Source: Leptolyngbya sp. Cla-17
GTDB taxonomy: Bacteria > Cyanobacteriota > Cyanobacteriia > Leptolyngbyales > Leptolyngbyaceae
Direction of reading: 5' to 3'
NCBI RefSeq assembly: GCF_016807185.1
Contig: NZ_JAEVYN010000002.1
Location: 738,528-802,527, forward strand
DNA: 64,000 bases
This document shows positions 7,779 through 16,543 of the stretch, piece by piece. The notes under the pieces are model-generated. The model saw only the letters and a list, made by a program, of their open reading frames with translations, was not told the DNA's origin and ran no database searches. Both the position numbers and the translations under genes were made by a program. How positions within the stretch are numbered: the first letter of the stretch is position 1; the number at the start of each line of letters is the position of its first letter.

Positions 7779-9746
7779 GTGCGCCGAGCGAAGCTCGGCT
7801 CTGCCAACCAGGGGAAGAACCTGGTCAGGGAAGCCTTGGCAAGGCACCAAGTACCGAGTGTTGCGCTGTCATCGGCAACGAGGACAGTGAAGCGTACACA
7901 GGGAGATGATGGGCTGCAATGCGAAAGCGTGAAGGGATTGAGCCCCGAAATTAGACATACACGTGGATGCCGACACAGTTCGTGTTGTGGAAGGCAAAAC
8001 CAACAGAGCCAACTGCCAGGGTTCTGGAGGGTCCACCGGGGTCGGAGACCGTAGCACGTCATCAAGGTAGAGTCGGGAACTTGGGAGGTCCCATGAACTC
8101 CTCCATCGGGGGGTAGAGCCGCACAACCGGCAAACCGGAAGAACGCTCAACGATTCATGGGAAGTCGGATGTCCCCATAGTAGTGAAGAAGTGGGGTAAC
8201 GCCCACGGAGCGAAGGGGGACACATTGGGTCGAACACTCGAAGGCAACATCAACCACACTCAGAGGTGGAAGTATGGTGACAACAGGAATCGAGCGGATA
8301 GCCGAACGGGCTCACAGAGAACCAGAGACTGTCTTCAGTGCCCTGATGCACCACTATAGTGTGGAGAATCTGCGAGCCTGCTTTCAGTCGCTAGACAACA
8401 AAGCGCCTGGAATCGATGGAGTGACGAAAACGGAGTACGGACAGAACCTGGAGGAAAATCTACAGGGGTTGCACCGGAAACTGAACCAGATGTCGTATCG
8501 ACCCCAAGCGGTACGACGAGTCGAGATTCCCAAAGAAGATGGCAGCTTGCGCCCTCTGGGAATTAGTTGCGTTGAAGACAAAATCGTTCAGGAGATGACT
8601 CGTCGGGTCTTAGAATCAATTTACGAACCGGTATTCCTCAGTAACTCCTATGGGTTTCGACCCCATAAAGGATGTCATGATGCCCTGCGGCAACTGCATC
8701 AGGAGGTCATGGGGCAACCCGTTGGGTGGATTGCAGACCTAGACCTGGCTCAATTCTTCGACACCATGCCGCACCAGGAAATCCTCAAGGTATTAGCCCT
8801 GCGGATTCGGGATAGAAGATTCCTACAGGTGATTGCGCGAATGCTCAAAGCCGGAGTCCAAACCCTAGGCGGCGTAGTACAGGATGAATTGGGTAGCCCG
8901 CAAGGCTCGATAGTCTCCCCCGTCATTGCAAATGTGTTCTTGGATTTTGTGCTAGATCAGTGGTTTACCACCATTGTGCGCCAGCACTGCCGAGGCTACT
9001 GCGCTCTGATCCGGTATGCGGACGATAGCATTGCCTTGTTTGAGTTCGAGGACGATGCTCGACGATTCATGCGGGTTCTGCCCAAGCGATTGGAGAAGTT
9101 CGGCTTGCGCCTCAATGAGGAGAAAACCCAACTTCTTCCCTGCGGCAAGCGGCAAGCGGGTCTAGCCCTCAAGTACGGGAGAAAATTCCCCAGCTTTGAT
9201 TTTCTGGGGTTCACCCATTACTGGGGCAAGAGTCGCAACGGAAAAGCCCGATTAAAGCGCAAGACTTCAAAGAAACGATTTCGCCGTGCGTTAGTCACCC
9301 TCAATCAATGGTTGCAGCAAAAACGCAATGCTCATAAGCTGCCTCAGCTATGGCAAGCAATCGGGCAAAAGCTGCGCGGACACTTCAACTACTTTGGGGT
9401 CACCGACAACGGTCATGCGCTCTACCACTTTGAAGACGCAGTTCACAAGCTGGTCTTCAAATGGCTGAATCGACGGAGTCAACGACGTAGCTTTCGCTGG
9501 GAGAGCTTTCTACGCTATCTGGCGTGGCATCCTCTCCCCAGACCTGGTCGCTTAGTGTCGCTTTATTAGAGCAGGTGAATGGCTCAATGAAGAGGCTTGT
9601 GCGGGAAAACCGCAGGCAGGCTTCTGTGAGGGGGAGGTTTCCAACGATGCAAGGCTAAATCGTGTGACACTCTCGTATTCCGAAAGGGGAGAGCAACGGG
9701 GAATACAAAGCAAGCCTAAACATTGGAGGAACCCTCTCTACTCGAC
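7779..9746 (+). mobile_element. group II intron, copy 1 (1968 bp)
   Basis: The element begins with the group II 5' consensus (GTGCGCC) and ends ...CTACTCGAC, satisfying the 3' AY rule. A domain V hairpin is visible at about 9592-9624 (GAGGCTTGTGCGGGAAAA and its partner strand ending GCTTC). An open frame in domain IV encodes the reverse transcriptase. About 495 bases of structured RNA (domains I-III) precede that gene. The ends were fixed by comparing the two copies and by the frame of the gene that copy 2 interrupts. Copy 1 lies between genes, just before a hairpin at 9752-9780. Confidence 0.88.
8274..9569 (+). CDS. ltrA: group II intron reverse transcriptase/maturase, copy 1
   Basis: The 431-residue intron-encoded protein makes the cDNA for retrohoming and helps the intron RNA fold. 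RT motifs are in order: LDNKAPGIDGVTKTEY, VEIPKEDGSLRPLGI, NSYGFRPHKGCHDAL, the metal-binding DLDLAQFFDTM, GSPQGSIVSPVIANVFLD and the catalytic YADD (IRYADDSIALF). A thumb/maturase domain X follows (GFTHYWGKSR to the end). There is no C-terminal HNH endonuclease, so it is an En-minus type that probably primes from replication forks. It differs from copy 2 by two residues (E/G and M/I near residues 18 and 25). The symbol is the generic one for this protein class. Confidence 0.92.
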   Translation: MVTTGIERIAERAHREPETVFSALMHHYSVENLRACFQSLDNKAPGIDGVTKTEYGQNLEENLQGLHRKLNQMSYRPQAVRRVEIPKEDGSLRPLGISCVEDKIVQEMTRRVLESIYEPVFLSNSYGFRPHKGCHDALRQLHQEVMGQPVGWIADLDLAQFFDTMPHQEILKVLALRIRDRRFLQVIARMLKAGVQTLGGVVQDELGSPQGSIVSPVIANVFLDFVLDQWFTTIVRQHCRGYCALIRYADDSIALFEFEDDARRFMRVLPKRLEKFGLRLNEEKTQLLPCGKRQAGLALKYGRKFPSFDFLGFTHYWGKSRNGKARLKRKTSKKRFRRALVTLNQWLQQKRNAHKLPQLWQAIGQKLRGHFNYFGVTDNGHALYHFEDAVHKLVFKWLNRRSQRRSFRWESFLRYLAWHPLPRPGRLVSLY

Positions 9747-9751
9747 CCATC

Positions 9752-9780
9752 AAAAAACGGGTTGCCTCAAAACCCTTTTT
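9752..9780 (+). terminator. possible rho-independent terminator beside intron copy 1
   Basis: A short hairpin (GGGTT, seven-base loop, AACCC) is preceded by a run of A and followed by TTTTT, so it could work in either direction. The intron ends six bases before it. No intact gene now ends here, so it may have served a transcript that existed before the intron and IS1 arrived. Confidence 0.4.
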
Positions 9781-9905
9781 AGCTTGTCCCAAAGCATCTT
9801 CTCATCAGCGAAAGAAGAGTTTGTTTTTATGTGAGCGCTCATTCAGCTATGTAAAGTTTGTACTAGAATGCTGCTATTCCTAGGCCAAAACTCCACAATC
9901 GCCCT

Positions 9906-10883
9906 ATGGCAAACCAGCATCACCATTCCACACATCGTCATCAAAGTGTCGAGCATTCGGCGCACAACCATCATGATCACAGTCATGGGCATCACCATCA
10001 TGCTCCAAAAAACTTTAGTCGAGCGTTTGCTATTGGGCTAATTCTTAACTTAGGCTTTGTCATTGTTGAAGCGGGCTATGGTTGGGCGGCGCATTCTATC
10101 TCGCTGTTAGCTGATGCAGGGCACAACCTCAGCGATGTTTTGGGTTTGGTCGTGGCTTGGGTTGCCAGTATCTTGTCTCGTCGGCAGCCTTCGGGTCGCT
10201 ATACCTATGGCTGGCGCAGGTCGTCTATCTTGGCAGCCCTGTTCAATGCAATGTTTCTGCTTGTTGCCGTGGGTGGGCTTTCTTGGGAGGCGTTGCAGCG
10301 TTTTCGCGATCCGGCACCTGTGGCAGGGGGCACTGTCATTGTTGTGGCAGCGATCGGCATTGTGATCAACACGATCACCGCGCTGTTGTTTATGTCGGGT
10401 CGCAAAACCGATCTCAACATTCGCGCTGCGTTTCTACACATGGCATCGGATGCGATCGTTTCGTTGGGGGTGGTTTTGGCTGGAGTCACCATCTTGTTTA
10501 CCCAATGGCTGTGGGTAGATCCTGCCTTTAGCTTGGTGGTCAATGCCATCATCGTTGTGGGCACGTGGCAGTTACTGAAAGATTCACTCAGCTTGGCAAT
10601 GGATGCCGTGCCTGCGGGTGTGGATGAGCGGATTGTGCGCGCTTATCTGGCTGAACAGTCTGGCGTAAGCCAAGTTCACGATTTACATATTTGGGGGATG
10701 AGTACCACGGAAACAGCCCTTACGGCTCATTTGGTGATTCCAGAGGGGCACCCCGGCGATCGCTTTCTGGCGCACCTTTGTCAGGAATTGCGTAGTCAAT
10801 TTGGCATTGATCACGCCACGATTCAAATTGAATTAGGTGACTCAACCAACCTCTGCCACCTAGCACCTGACCACGTTGTTTGA
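9906..10883 (+). CDS. cation diffusion facilitator (Zn/Co/Cd efflux)
   Basis: This is a 325-residue proton-coupled divalent-metal exporter of the CDF family in the inner membrane. The N-terminal 35 residues are very rich in His (HSHGHHHH), a metal-binding tail. Six membrane segments follow. The transport-site motifs are in TM2 (LLADAGHNLSDV, HxxxD) and TM5 (FLHMASDAIVSLGV). The C-terminal cytoplasmic domain runs from about residue 235 (VSQVHDLHIWGM...ATIQIE). The HxxxD/HxxxD pair favours zinc, cobalt or cadmium. The gene ends 41 bases before the EVE-domain gene on the same strand. Confidence 0.93.
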   Translation: MANQHHHSTHRHQSVEHSAHNHHDHSHGHHHHAPKNFSRAFAIGLILNLGFVIVEAGYGWAAHSISLLADAGHNLSDVLGLVVAWVASILSRRQPSGRYTYGWRRSSILAALFNAMFLLVAVGGLSWEALQRFRDPAPVAGGTVIVVAAIGIVINTITALLFMSGRKTDLNIRAAFLHMASDAIVSLGVVLAGVTILFTQWLWVDPAFSLVVNAIIVVGTWQLLKDSLSLAMDAVPAGVDERIVRAYLAEQSGVSQVHDLHIWGMSTTETALTAHLVIPEGHPGDRFLAHLCQELRSQFGIDHATIQIELGDSTNLCHLAPDHVV

Positions 10884-10924
10884 TCTATATAGTGAACACG
10901 TTGACTGCATCTTCTGCCTTGCCC

Positions 10925-11386
10925 ATGAACTACTGGCTAATGAAATCTGAACCGGATGTGTATGGCATTGCGGATTTGGAACGCGATCGCGAAACAATTT
11001 GGGATGGTGTGCGGAACTACCAAGCCCGCAACTTTCTTAAATCTATGCAGTCGGGAGATCTGGCATTTTTTTACCACTCAAACACTACGCCACTGGGCAT
11101 TGTGGGCTTAGTGAAAATCGCTCAATCCACTGTGATTGATCCGACCCAATTTGATTCCAGCAGTAAGTATTACGATCCAAAATCCACCCTAGAAAATCCC
11201 CGCTGGCACACTGCGATCGTGGAATTTGTCGAAACCTTTCCCATGATGCTGACTTTAGATGCTCTGCGCCAAATTTTTACCCCCGATGAACTGTGGGTCG
11301 TGCGTCCAGGTAACCGTCTTTCCGTCATGCCAGTGCCGGAAGATGTGGCAATGAGAATTTTGAAAAAAGCGAGAGAGCTTGGGTAA
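10925..11386 (+). CDS. EVE-domain protein
   Basis: The protein has 153 residues from the ATG at 10925 (MNYWLMKSEPDVYGI). A longer reading from 10880 overlaps the upstream gene and adds unrelated residues. The EVE fold, related to PUA and YTH, binds modified nucleobases; conserved pieces are KSEPDVY, WDGVRNYQARNFLKSM, GDLAFFYHSN and the end VVRPGNRLSVMPV. Stand-alone EVE proteins of this length are widespread and their exact role is unclear. Downstream of the metal-exporter gene it may be co-transcribed, but no functional link is evident. Confidence 0.88.
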   Translation: MNYWLMKSEPDVYGIADLERDRETIWDGVRNYQARNFLKSMQSGDLAFFYHSNTTPLGIVGLVKIAQSTVIDPTQFDSSSKYYDPKSTLENPRWHTAIVEFVETFPMMLTLDALRQIFTPDELWVVRPGNRLSVMPVPEDVAMRILKKARELG

Positions 11387-11493
11387 AAAGGATTTATCAG
11401 CTGCGATAGATGAAATATGATTCATGGCAGCTTGCTCAGTGCGACCTGCCATACCCTCCGTTCTGTGATTCATACTTCTAGCCCCTGCTTCCC

Positions 11494-12348
11494 ATGCCCA
11501 CGTCCTTTGACAAAATCAGTCCAACAGCTTCACTGGTCACCTACGCACGACAGTTTAGTGATATTCCGTATGCGATGGAGATTTCGGAATTGGTGAAGGC
11601 TCAGTCTGTGGTTGAGCAGTATGCAACGAACGGTGTTGAAGAATTAAAGTATTTTGCGCCAGTCATGGAGGCACGATATAAGGCGCTGAATTGGATATTG
11701 GCAACGTTTGACTGTCGGCAAATTGTGGAACTGGCATCAGGATTATTGCCGCGCGGCATGGTGATGTCTGAAGATCCAGCAATTACGTTTGTGGAAAGTG
11801 ATTTGCCGTTAATGATTGAGCAGAAACGGGCAGTGGTCGATCGCCTGGTGGAAAATCGCGCAAATCTGCACTTTGCCGCGATCGATGTCACGGCGAATCC
11901 TAGCCAGTTTCCGGTGAATGCTGATTATTTGCGTCGAGGAGAGCCGATCGCGATCGCTTGTGAAGGCTTACTACAATACCTGACTCTGCATGAAAAACAG
12001 CAAGTGTTTGCTAATGTGCGGCAGATGTTGCAACCCTATGGCGGAGTGTGGATCACGCCAGATCTGACCACAAAACAGCGGCGCAGTCAGCTACGAAACT
12101 ACCATCCCGCAATGGAACGGATTTTGCAGGCGATCGCTCAAAACACAGGCAGATCTACTCTCGATAACAGTTTTGAAAATTTAGAACATATGCAGCAATT
12201 TGTTGCCGATCAAGGGTTTCAACTCCAATCCTTTGCCTTCACAGAGCTGCTGGATCAACTCTCATCGCTAAAGCGTTTGGGCATTTCCCCCAATAGCATC
12301 AAACCCCTGCTCGCAGGAACTTCTATTTTTGCCTTAACACTTTCCTAA
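11494..12348 (+). CDS. class I SAM-dependent methyltransferase (LCM/TcmP-like)
   Basis: The protein has 284 residues. The SAM-binding strand is IVELASGLLPRGMVM, followed by an acidic second strand (FVESDLP), and then AAIDVTANP. The helix after it contains ACEGLLQYLTLHEKQQVF. This arrangement resembles the PF04072 leucine carboxyl methyltransferase/TcmP group, which includes O-methyltransferases of small molecules. The substrate cannot be inferred. It stands alone on the plus strand. Confidence 0.75.
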   Translation: MPTSFDKISPTASLVTYARQFSDIPYAMEISELVKAQSVVEQYATNGVEELKYFAPVMEARYKALNWILATFDCRQIVELASGLLPRGMVMSEDPAITFVESDLPLMIEQKRAVVDRLVENRANLHFAAIDVTANPSQFPVNADYLRRGEPIAIACEGLLQYLTLHEKQQVFANVRQMLQPYGGVWITPDLTTKQRRSQLRNYHPAMERILQAIAQNTGRSTLDNSFENLEHMQQFVADQGFQLQSFAFTELLDQLSSLKRLGISPNSIKPLLAGTSIFALTLS

Positions 12349-12618
12349 CAGGTGCATGGCGATCGCGAAGCGTTTCCGTAGAAAATAGGGCAATTGACAA
12401 ACTCAAAACTCATTTATCCTCCTCTTTCCCACTCAGCACGTTAGGATGGCTGCCGATAATTCTTGAGCAATGCCTGAAAGCGATCCAATCCCGCAGTTCA
12501 AATAAATCAACGCCCCGCTAAAACAAAGCTGCACTATCTAAATTCATGGATAGATGGCAAATGGTAAAACTAAACAGTGACTGCCTGATGATCTTATTAG
12601 CATTTTAATCAACGACCT

Positions 12619-13791
12619 ATGACTAGCTGGATACAACCGCCTCGGCTTCGGGGTGGCGAAGAAGACGAAACCCGCCGCGTTACTTGGCTAGAGCTATTCT
12701 ATGATCTGGTGTTTGTTGTGGCGGTGTCGCAAGTTGCCCATAACTTGAGTAAAGATGTTTCCCTTACGGGCTTTGTGGGCTTTGTGGCGTTGTTTGTGCC
12801 GCTGTGGTGGGCGTGGATTGGCACCACGCTCTATGCCAATCGATTTGATACGGATACCGTGATTCGGCGCTTGCTGATGGGAGTGCAAATGCTGGCGATC
12901 GCGGCACTGGCGATCAATGTTCATCACGGCTTAGATGACTCGTCCTCCGGCTTTGCCCTATCCTACGCAATGGCGCGAATCGTGTTGGTGCTGGAATATT
13001 TGTGGGCTGGCTGGTGCATTCCCTCTGCACGAGGGCTAACGACCCATTATTCAATTGGGTTTGCGATCGCGGCAATTTTCTGGATTATTTCCGCCCTTGT
13101 TCCTTTACCGCTGCGGTTTGCTTTTTGGGCCGTAGGGTTAGCGGTTGACTTTGCCACACCGCTGACGGCTCAACGACACCAAGCGAACGTTCCTCCCCAT
13201 TTAGAACATCTCCCAGAGCGGTTTGGTCTGTTTACCATCATCGTATTAGGGGAAGCCATCATTGCAGTAGTGCGGGGCGTTTCTGAAATGAAATGGAGTA
13301 GCATTAGTGCCTTCAGTGCGGTGTGCGGCTTTATCGTTGCTTTTGGTCTTTGGTGGATTTATTTTGACAACGTGGATGGCTCAGCTATTCGAGCGCAAAA
13401 AGCGTCTGGTCGCCTGCGTGTGTTTCAATTCTGGTTCTATTCTCATCTGCCTTTGGTTATTGGGTTGGCAGCTACAGGCATTGGCGTAGAGCATGTGATT
13501 TTGACCAAAGATGGAGCGTTTCTAACTGATCCAGAGCGCTGGCTGATCTGCGGCTCGGTAGCGCTGTGCTTTCTGTCGCTGGCAGTGCTGCACCGTACCG
13601 GAATTATCTTTAAATGCAAAGCCCGGACAAAACATCGATTATCAGCGGCTGGAATCTTATTCATAGTGGCGATCGCGGGTGCCAATCTGCCGCCTGTAGT
13701 CATCATCGCCATTACTGCCACCGTGTGCGCGATCGAAGTTGGACTTGACCTTTATCAGGGTCGCTCGGTGACAACGCCGCAAAGCATCTAG
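12619..13791 (+). CDS. low temperature requirement A (LtrA) family membrane protein
   Basis: This is a 390-residue polytopic membrane protein. The N-terminal signature TWLELFYDLVFVVAVSQVAH is diagnostic of the LtrA family, first linked to cold growth in Listeria. About ten hydrophobic segments follow, with the conserved stretch HLPERFGLFTIIVLGEAII in the middle. Biochemical function is unknown. A run of heptameric repeats follows the gene. Confidence 0.88.
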   Translation: MTSWIQPPRLRGGEEDETRRVTWLELFYDLVFVVAVSQVAHNLSKDVSLTGFVGFVALFVPLWWAWIGTTLYANRFDTDTVIRRLLMGVQMLAIAALAINVHHGLDDSSSGFALSYAMARIVLVLEYLWAGWCIPSARGLTTHYSIGFAIAAIFWIISALVPLPLRFAFWAVGLAVDFATPLTAQRHQANVPPHLEHLPERFGLFTIIVLGEAIIAVVRGVSEMKWSSISAFSAVCGFIVAFGLWWIYFDNVDGSAIRAQKASGRLRVFQFWFYSHLPLVIGLAATGIGVEHVILTKDGAFLTDPERWLICGSVALCFLSLAVLHRTGIIFKCKARTKHRLSAAGILFIVAIAGANLPPVVIIAITATVCAIEVGLDLYQGRSVTTPQSI

Positions 13792-14147
13792 AGGAAGTGC
13801 GGAGTACAGAGTGCGGAGTACAGGGTTAGAAGTTGAGAATTAGACCAGCAGGTTATTCTGCTAGTTGCCCTTGATCTTGCATCACTAAAATATTTCGACA
13901 GGATTAATTTCCTTCTACTCCGAACTCAAAACTCCGAACTCAAAACTCCGAACTCAAAACTCCGAACTCAAAACTCCGAACTCCGTACCTAAGAGTTTTC
14001 TATGCCAAATGACGTATGTTTAGTCAGATTGCGGATATTCTTACCTGGAGTTCCGAAACGAACTGAGGTCGCCATGTAGGTACGTTGGTACAGAGTTTGG
14101 TAATCGTGCTAAACCAGATCATTAGTTAGTGCATGCAGGAGTCCGTG
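13792..14147. repeat. intergenic heptameric tandem repeats (STRR-like)
   Basis: This 356-base gap has two heptad arrays. Just after the LtrA stop, GTGCGGA and GTACAGA alternate (about 13798-13826). At 13918-13984 a 14-base double heptad, CTCCGAACTCAAAA, is repeated four times with a partial fifth. The two arrays are roughly reverse-complementary (CGGAGT against ACTCCG) and could form a long imperfect hairpin. A similar pair is at 58735-58920. Such 7-base repeats resemble the short tandemly repeated repetitive sequences known from filamentous cyanobacteria. Confidence 0.75.
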
Positions 14148-14837
14148 ATGGAAAAGCATATGTGTTCCGGTGATTCGGGAAATGACAAGAATGAACAGGG
14201 CGATCGCGATTTACTCAGCGCTCTCTTTCATGCCGAGGGGATTCATTGTACTGGGACGGCTGATCAGCCCTTCACCGAAGATGCCGTTCAGGTAGAAGAC
14301 CTACCGGGTGCCAAAATTTCCTATCCCTGGAATCCCTGCGATCCCGAATCGGAAGGATTTTATGTTGAGTTGGAGCAAGCCTCTTTCCTAGATGGCTGGC
14401 AAGAGTCAGAGATTGCCACTCGCGCTAACAGCTTTTTTGCTCAGATTGATCGGCAATGGTCGTCTACTAACTTGCAAACCTCCTTGGCTCAACGGTTTTC
14501 AACTCGGATTCCTCGCGAGTTACTGGCATCCATCGCGGCACAGGCTCAAAAGCTGGTAGCAGAATCCCGCAAGGCGGTTGCAGAATCTTTGTCCTTGGCA
14601 GATCAACTAGTGCAGTGTATTCAAGAAGTTGCAATTAATTTAGGTCAAGAAGACCTTTATGTTCAGGCACGGCTGCTGGAACCGATGCGAAATGGTGGAT
14701 TGGAAACTGCTGTAGATAATTTGCTCACTCAAATTCCCCAAACAGAATGGTCACAGCTATCAGAGATTCAAAAGGCACGGCTTAGCCTTGCGATCGCCCG
14801 CTGCGCGATCGATGAGTTGCAGTCGCCAACCGAGTAA
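14148..14837 (+). CDS. hypothetical protein
   Basis: The protein has 229 residues from the ATG at 14148, which follows GGAG at a spacing of 6; an ATG at 14133 lies upstream of that site. It is soluble, acidic at the N-terminus (DSGNDKNEQGDRDLL) and mostly helical in the C-terminal half (LVAESRKAVAESLSLADQLV). I do not recognise the family. The TAA stop lies directly against the target TA of an IS630-type element, so the insertion fell at the stop codon without shortening the protein. Confidence 0.65.
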   Translation: MEKHMCSGDSGNDKNEQGDRDLLSALFHAEGIHCTGTADQPFTEDAVQVEDLPGAKISYPWNPCDPESEGFYVELEQASFLDGWQESEIATRANSFFAQIDRQWSSTNLQTSLAQRFSTRIPRELLASIAAQAQKLVAESRKAVAESLSLADQLVQCIQEVAINLGQEDLYVQARLLEPMRNGGLETAVDNLLTQIPQTEWSQLSEIQKARLSLAIARCAIDELQSPTE

Positions 14838-14839
14838 TA

Positions 14840-15852
14840 CGGCGGATTGCAGTGTTAAGAGGGACAGTAACAGCAGTGTGCAAACCAGTTGTGCAAATGT
14901 TGAGGATCTATCAAATCCATCGCTGTGGCAATGAGGGTATCTACCCTTTTCGAGGTTGTCGGCGAGAACTGTCTTAGGAAAGCCTTTAACTGTGACCACC
15001 AATGCTCAATCGGATTAAATTCGGGAGAGTAAGGAGACAGATACAGAACCTTCGCTCCAACCGCCTCAATTAAAGGTGCAATGGCTTTTACCTTGTGAGC
15101 AGGCAGGTTATCCATGACCACGACAGCCCCTTTCCACAGTTGAGGCACAAGACACTTTGAGACGTACACCTCAAAGACAACCGCGTCCATCGACTGATCT
15201 ATCGTCATCACAGCCAGCACCTTTGAGACGGTAATCGCGCCCATGACACTCACCTTCTTGCCCCGATAAAAAGGTTTGAAGTCATACGCTCGTTCCCCAG
15301 GTGCAGCACGGGCATGGGTTCGCATGAGTCCCAGTAGAACACCCATCTCATCGAGAAACACTAAATCTTTGAGTTCTATACTCGTCACCTGTGCCCAGTA
15401 CTCCTGTCTCAGGAGTTGGACTCGTTCGCTGGTGGCTTGGCTGGAGCGGAGCGTTTTTTTTTGCGCGGTAAATTGAGTCTCTGAAAGGTTCGGCACATAG
15501 TACTTTGGCTAACCCATAGCCCAGTCTCATCAAAGAGTAGCTCACAATATTCCGCTAAGGTCGCATCGCGCTGGTTCTCGAAGATCGCCACTAACTGGTC
15601 TTTGTGCTCCATCACAGGACTCACCGAACCACCCTGCTTATGGGGAACGACGTGACCTTCTGTGCGCTTCTGAATCATCCATCTCTCGACGCAACTCTTG
15701 CTGACAGCAAAGCGGGCAGCAACTTTTCGGATCGAGCTATCACCCTTCTCCATAGCACTTACAATCTTCTCTCGAAAGTCTATGGAATACGGCTTCATTT
15801 TTGACCCAACGTTGTAATCCTTCATTGTCCTCTATCTGACTGCAATCCGCTG
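14840..15852 (-). mobile_element. IS630-family insertion sequence (type alpha, 1013 bp)
   Basis: Terminal inverted repeats C[G/A]GCGGATTGCAGT bound the element and are flanked on both sides by TA (14838-14839 and 15853-15854), the target duplicated by IS630/Tc1-type elements. It carries a two-frame transposase on the minus strand. The insertion lies one base after the TAA of the upstream gene. Confidence 0.88.
14855..15825 (-). CDS. IS630-family transposase, two frames joined by -1 slippage
   Basis: The first frame (15825-15409) has the paired helix-turn-helix region (YSIDFREKIVSAMEKGDSS, VAARFAVSKSCVERW). The second (ending 14855) has the DDE catalytic domain: LVFLDEMGV, VVVMDNLPAHK and LSPYSPEFNPIEHWW. 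The frames meet at a run of nine A residues on the coding strand (about 15454-15462); stepping back one base gives a continuous protein of about 320 residues. Programmed frameshifting is common in this family, so the copy may be functional. Confidence 0.85.
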
Positions 15853-15980
15853 TAACTTAAAAGCCTACAATTCTCAGAGTTTGCTAAGGGGTGGATGTCA
15901 AATCTGCCCCTAATTTTTTGTGAGAACACCTTGGCATTCACGCCCTTCTTCAAAAAATATTTAGTTTGGTGTAGTCACTT

Positions 15981-16487
15981 TTAGTGGTGGATTTCTAGGC
16001 TCAAAGTGTACTGCCCAAGCTGGAGGCGATCGCAGCGAAGCTCGTACTCTAGCAATAAGTAGGAGGGCAACAGATTCCCTTTCACATGTAGATTTCGGGT
16101 AAAGTTGCGTAACCGCAGCTCACGATTGGGATACAGCGAATCATCTTGTAAGAAATATCGGCTTAGCCCCAGCACCCCCGGTTCAAACAGATGGCGGTAG
16201 CTAAACTGACCGTTACCCTGCATGGTGATCGAGACGCGGTAAGGAGAAAACTCGATCCACAATAGGCGAGGGGTAGGAACTGCGGTGGTTGTAAGCGTGC
16301 TGACGGCAGACGCTTCTAACGCATGAGCTCGTGTGCCCAAATCCATCACCAGCGGCTCTATGAGTACAAGATGATAGCGATTGTCATCTTTCTGATAAAG
16401 CGTACCAACCGTCTCAATCTTGGAGGTCAGTAAGCCATCAGCAGAGCTAAATGATAAATGAATTGGTCGGCGAAGTTGAGTCAGCAT
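15981..16487 (-). CDS. conserved hypothetical protein
   Basis: This is a 168-residue protein with no signal peptide or membrane segment. It is rich in beta-strand-like alternation (HLSFSSADGLLTSKIETVG; LWIEFSPYRVSITMQ; LLLEYELRCDRLQLGQYTLS). I do not recognise the family. It is divergent from aroA with 56 bases between the starts, so the two genes share a promoter region. Confidence 0.6.
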   Translation of the reverse strand: MLTQLRRPIHLSFSSADGLLTSKIETVGTLYQKDDNRYHLVLIEPLVMDLGTRAHALEASAVSTLTTTAVPTPRLLWIEFSPYRVSITMQGNGQFSYRHLFEPGVLGLSRYFLQDDSLYPNRELRLRNFTRNLHVKGNLLPSYLLLEYELRCDRLQLGQYTLSLEIHH

Positions 16488-16543
16488 GGTAATTAAGCGG
16501 TAGGATTACTATCGCAGTTCAGATGGCAGTCTAGCCGATCCCC

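Noticed and set aside
7688..8237. Open frames in the first 500 bases of the group II intron (and at 25748-26330)
   Set aside because: This part is structured intron RNA (domains I-III); the frames are by-products on either strand and are duplicated only because the intron is.
13918..13984. Regular direct repeats that could suggest a CRISPR array
   Set aside because: The units are 14 bases and directly adjacent with no spacers, and no cas gene is in the window; they are heptameric tandem repeats.
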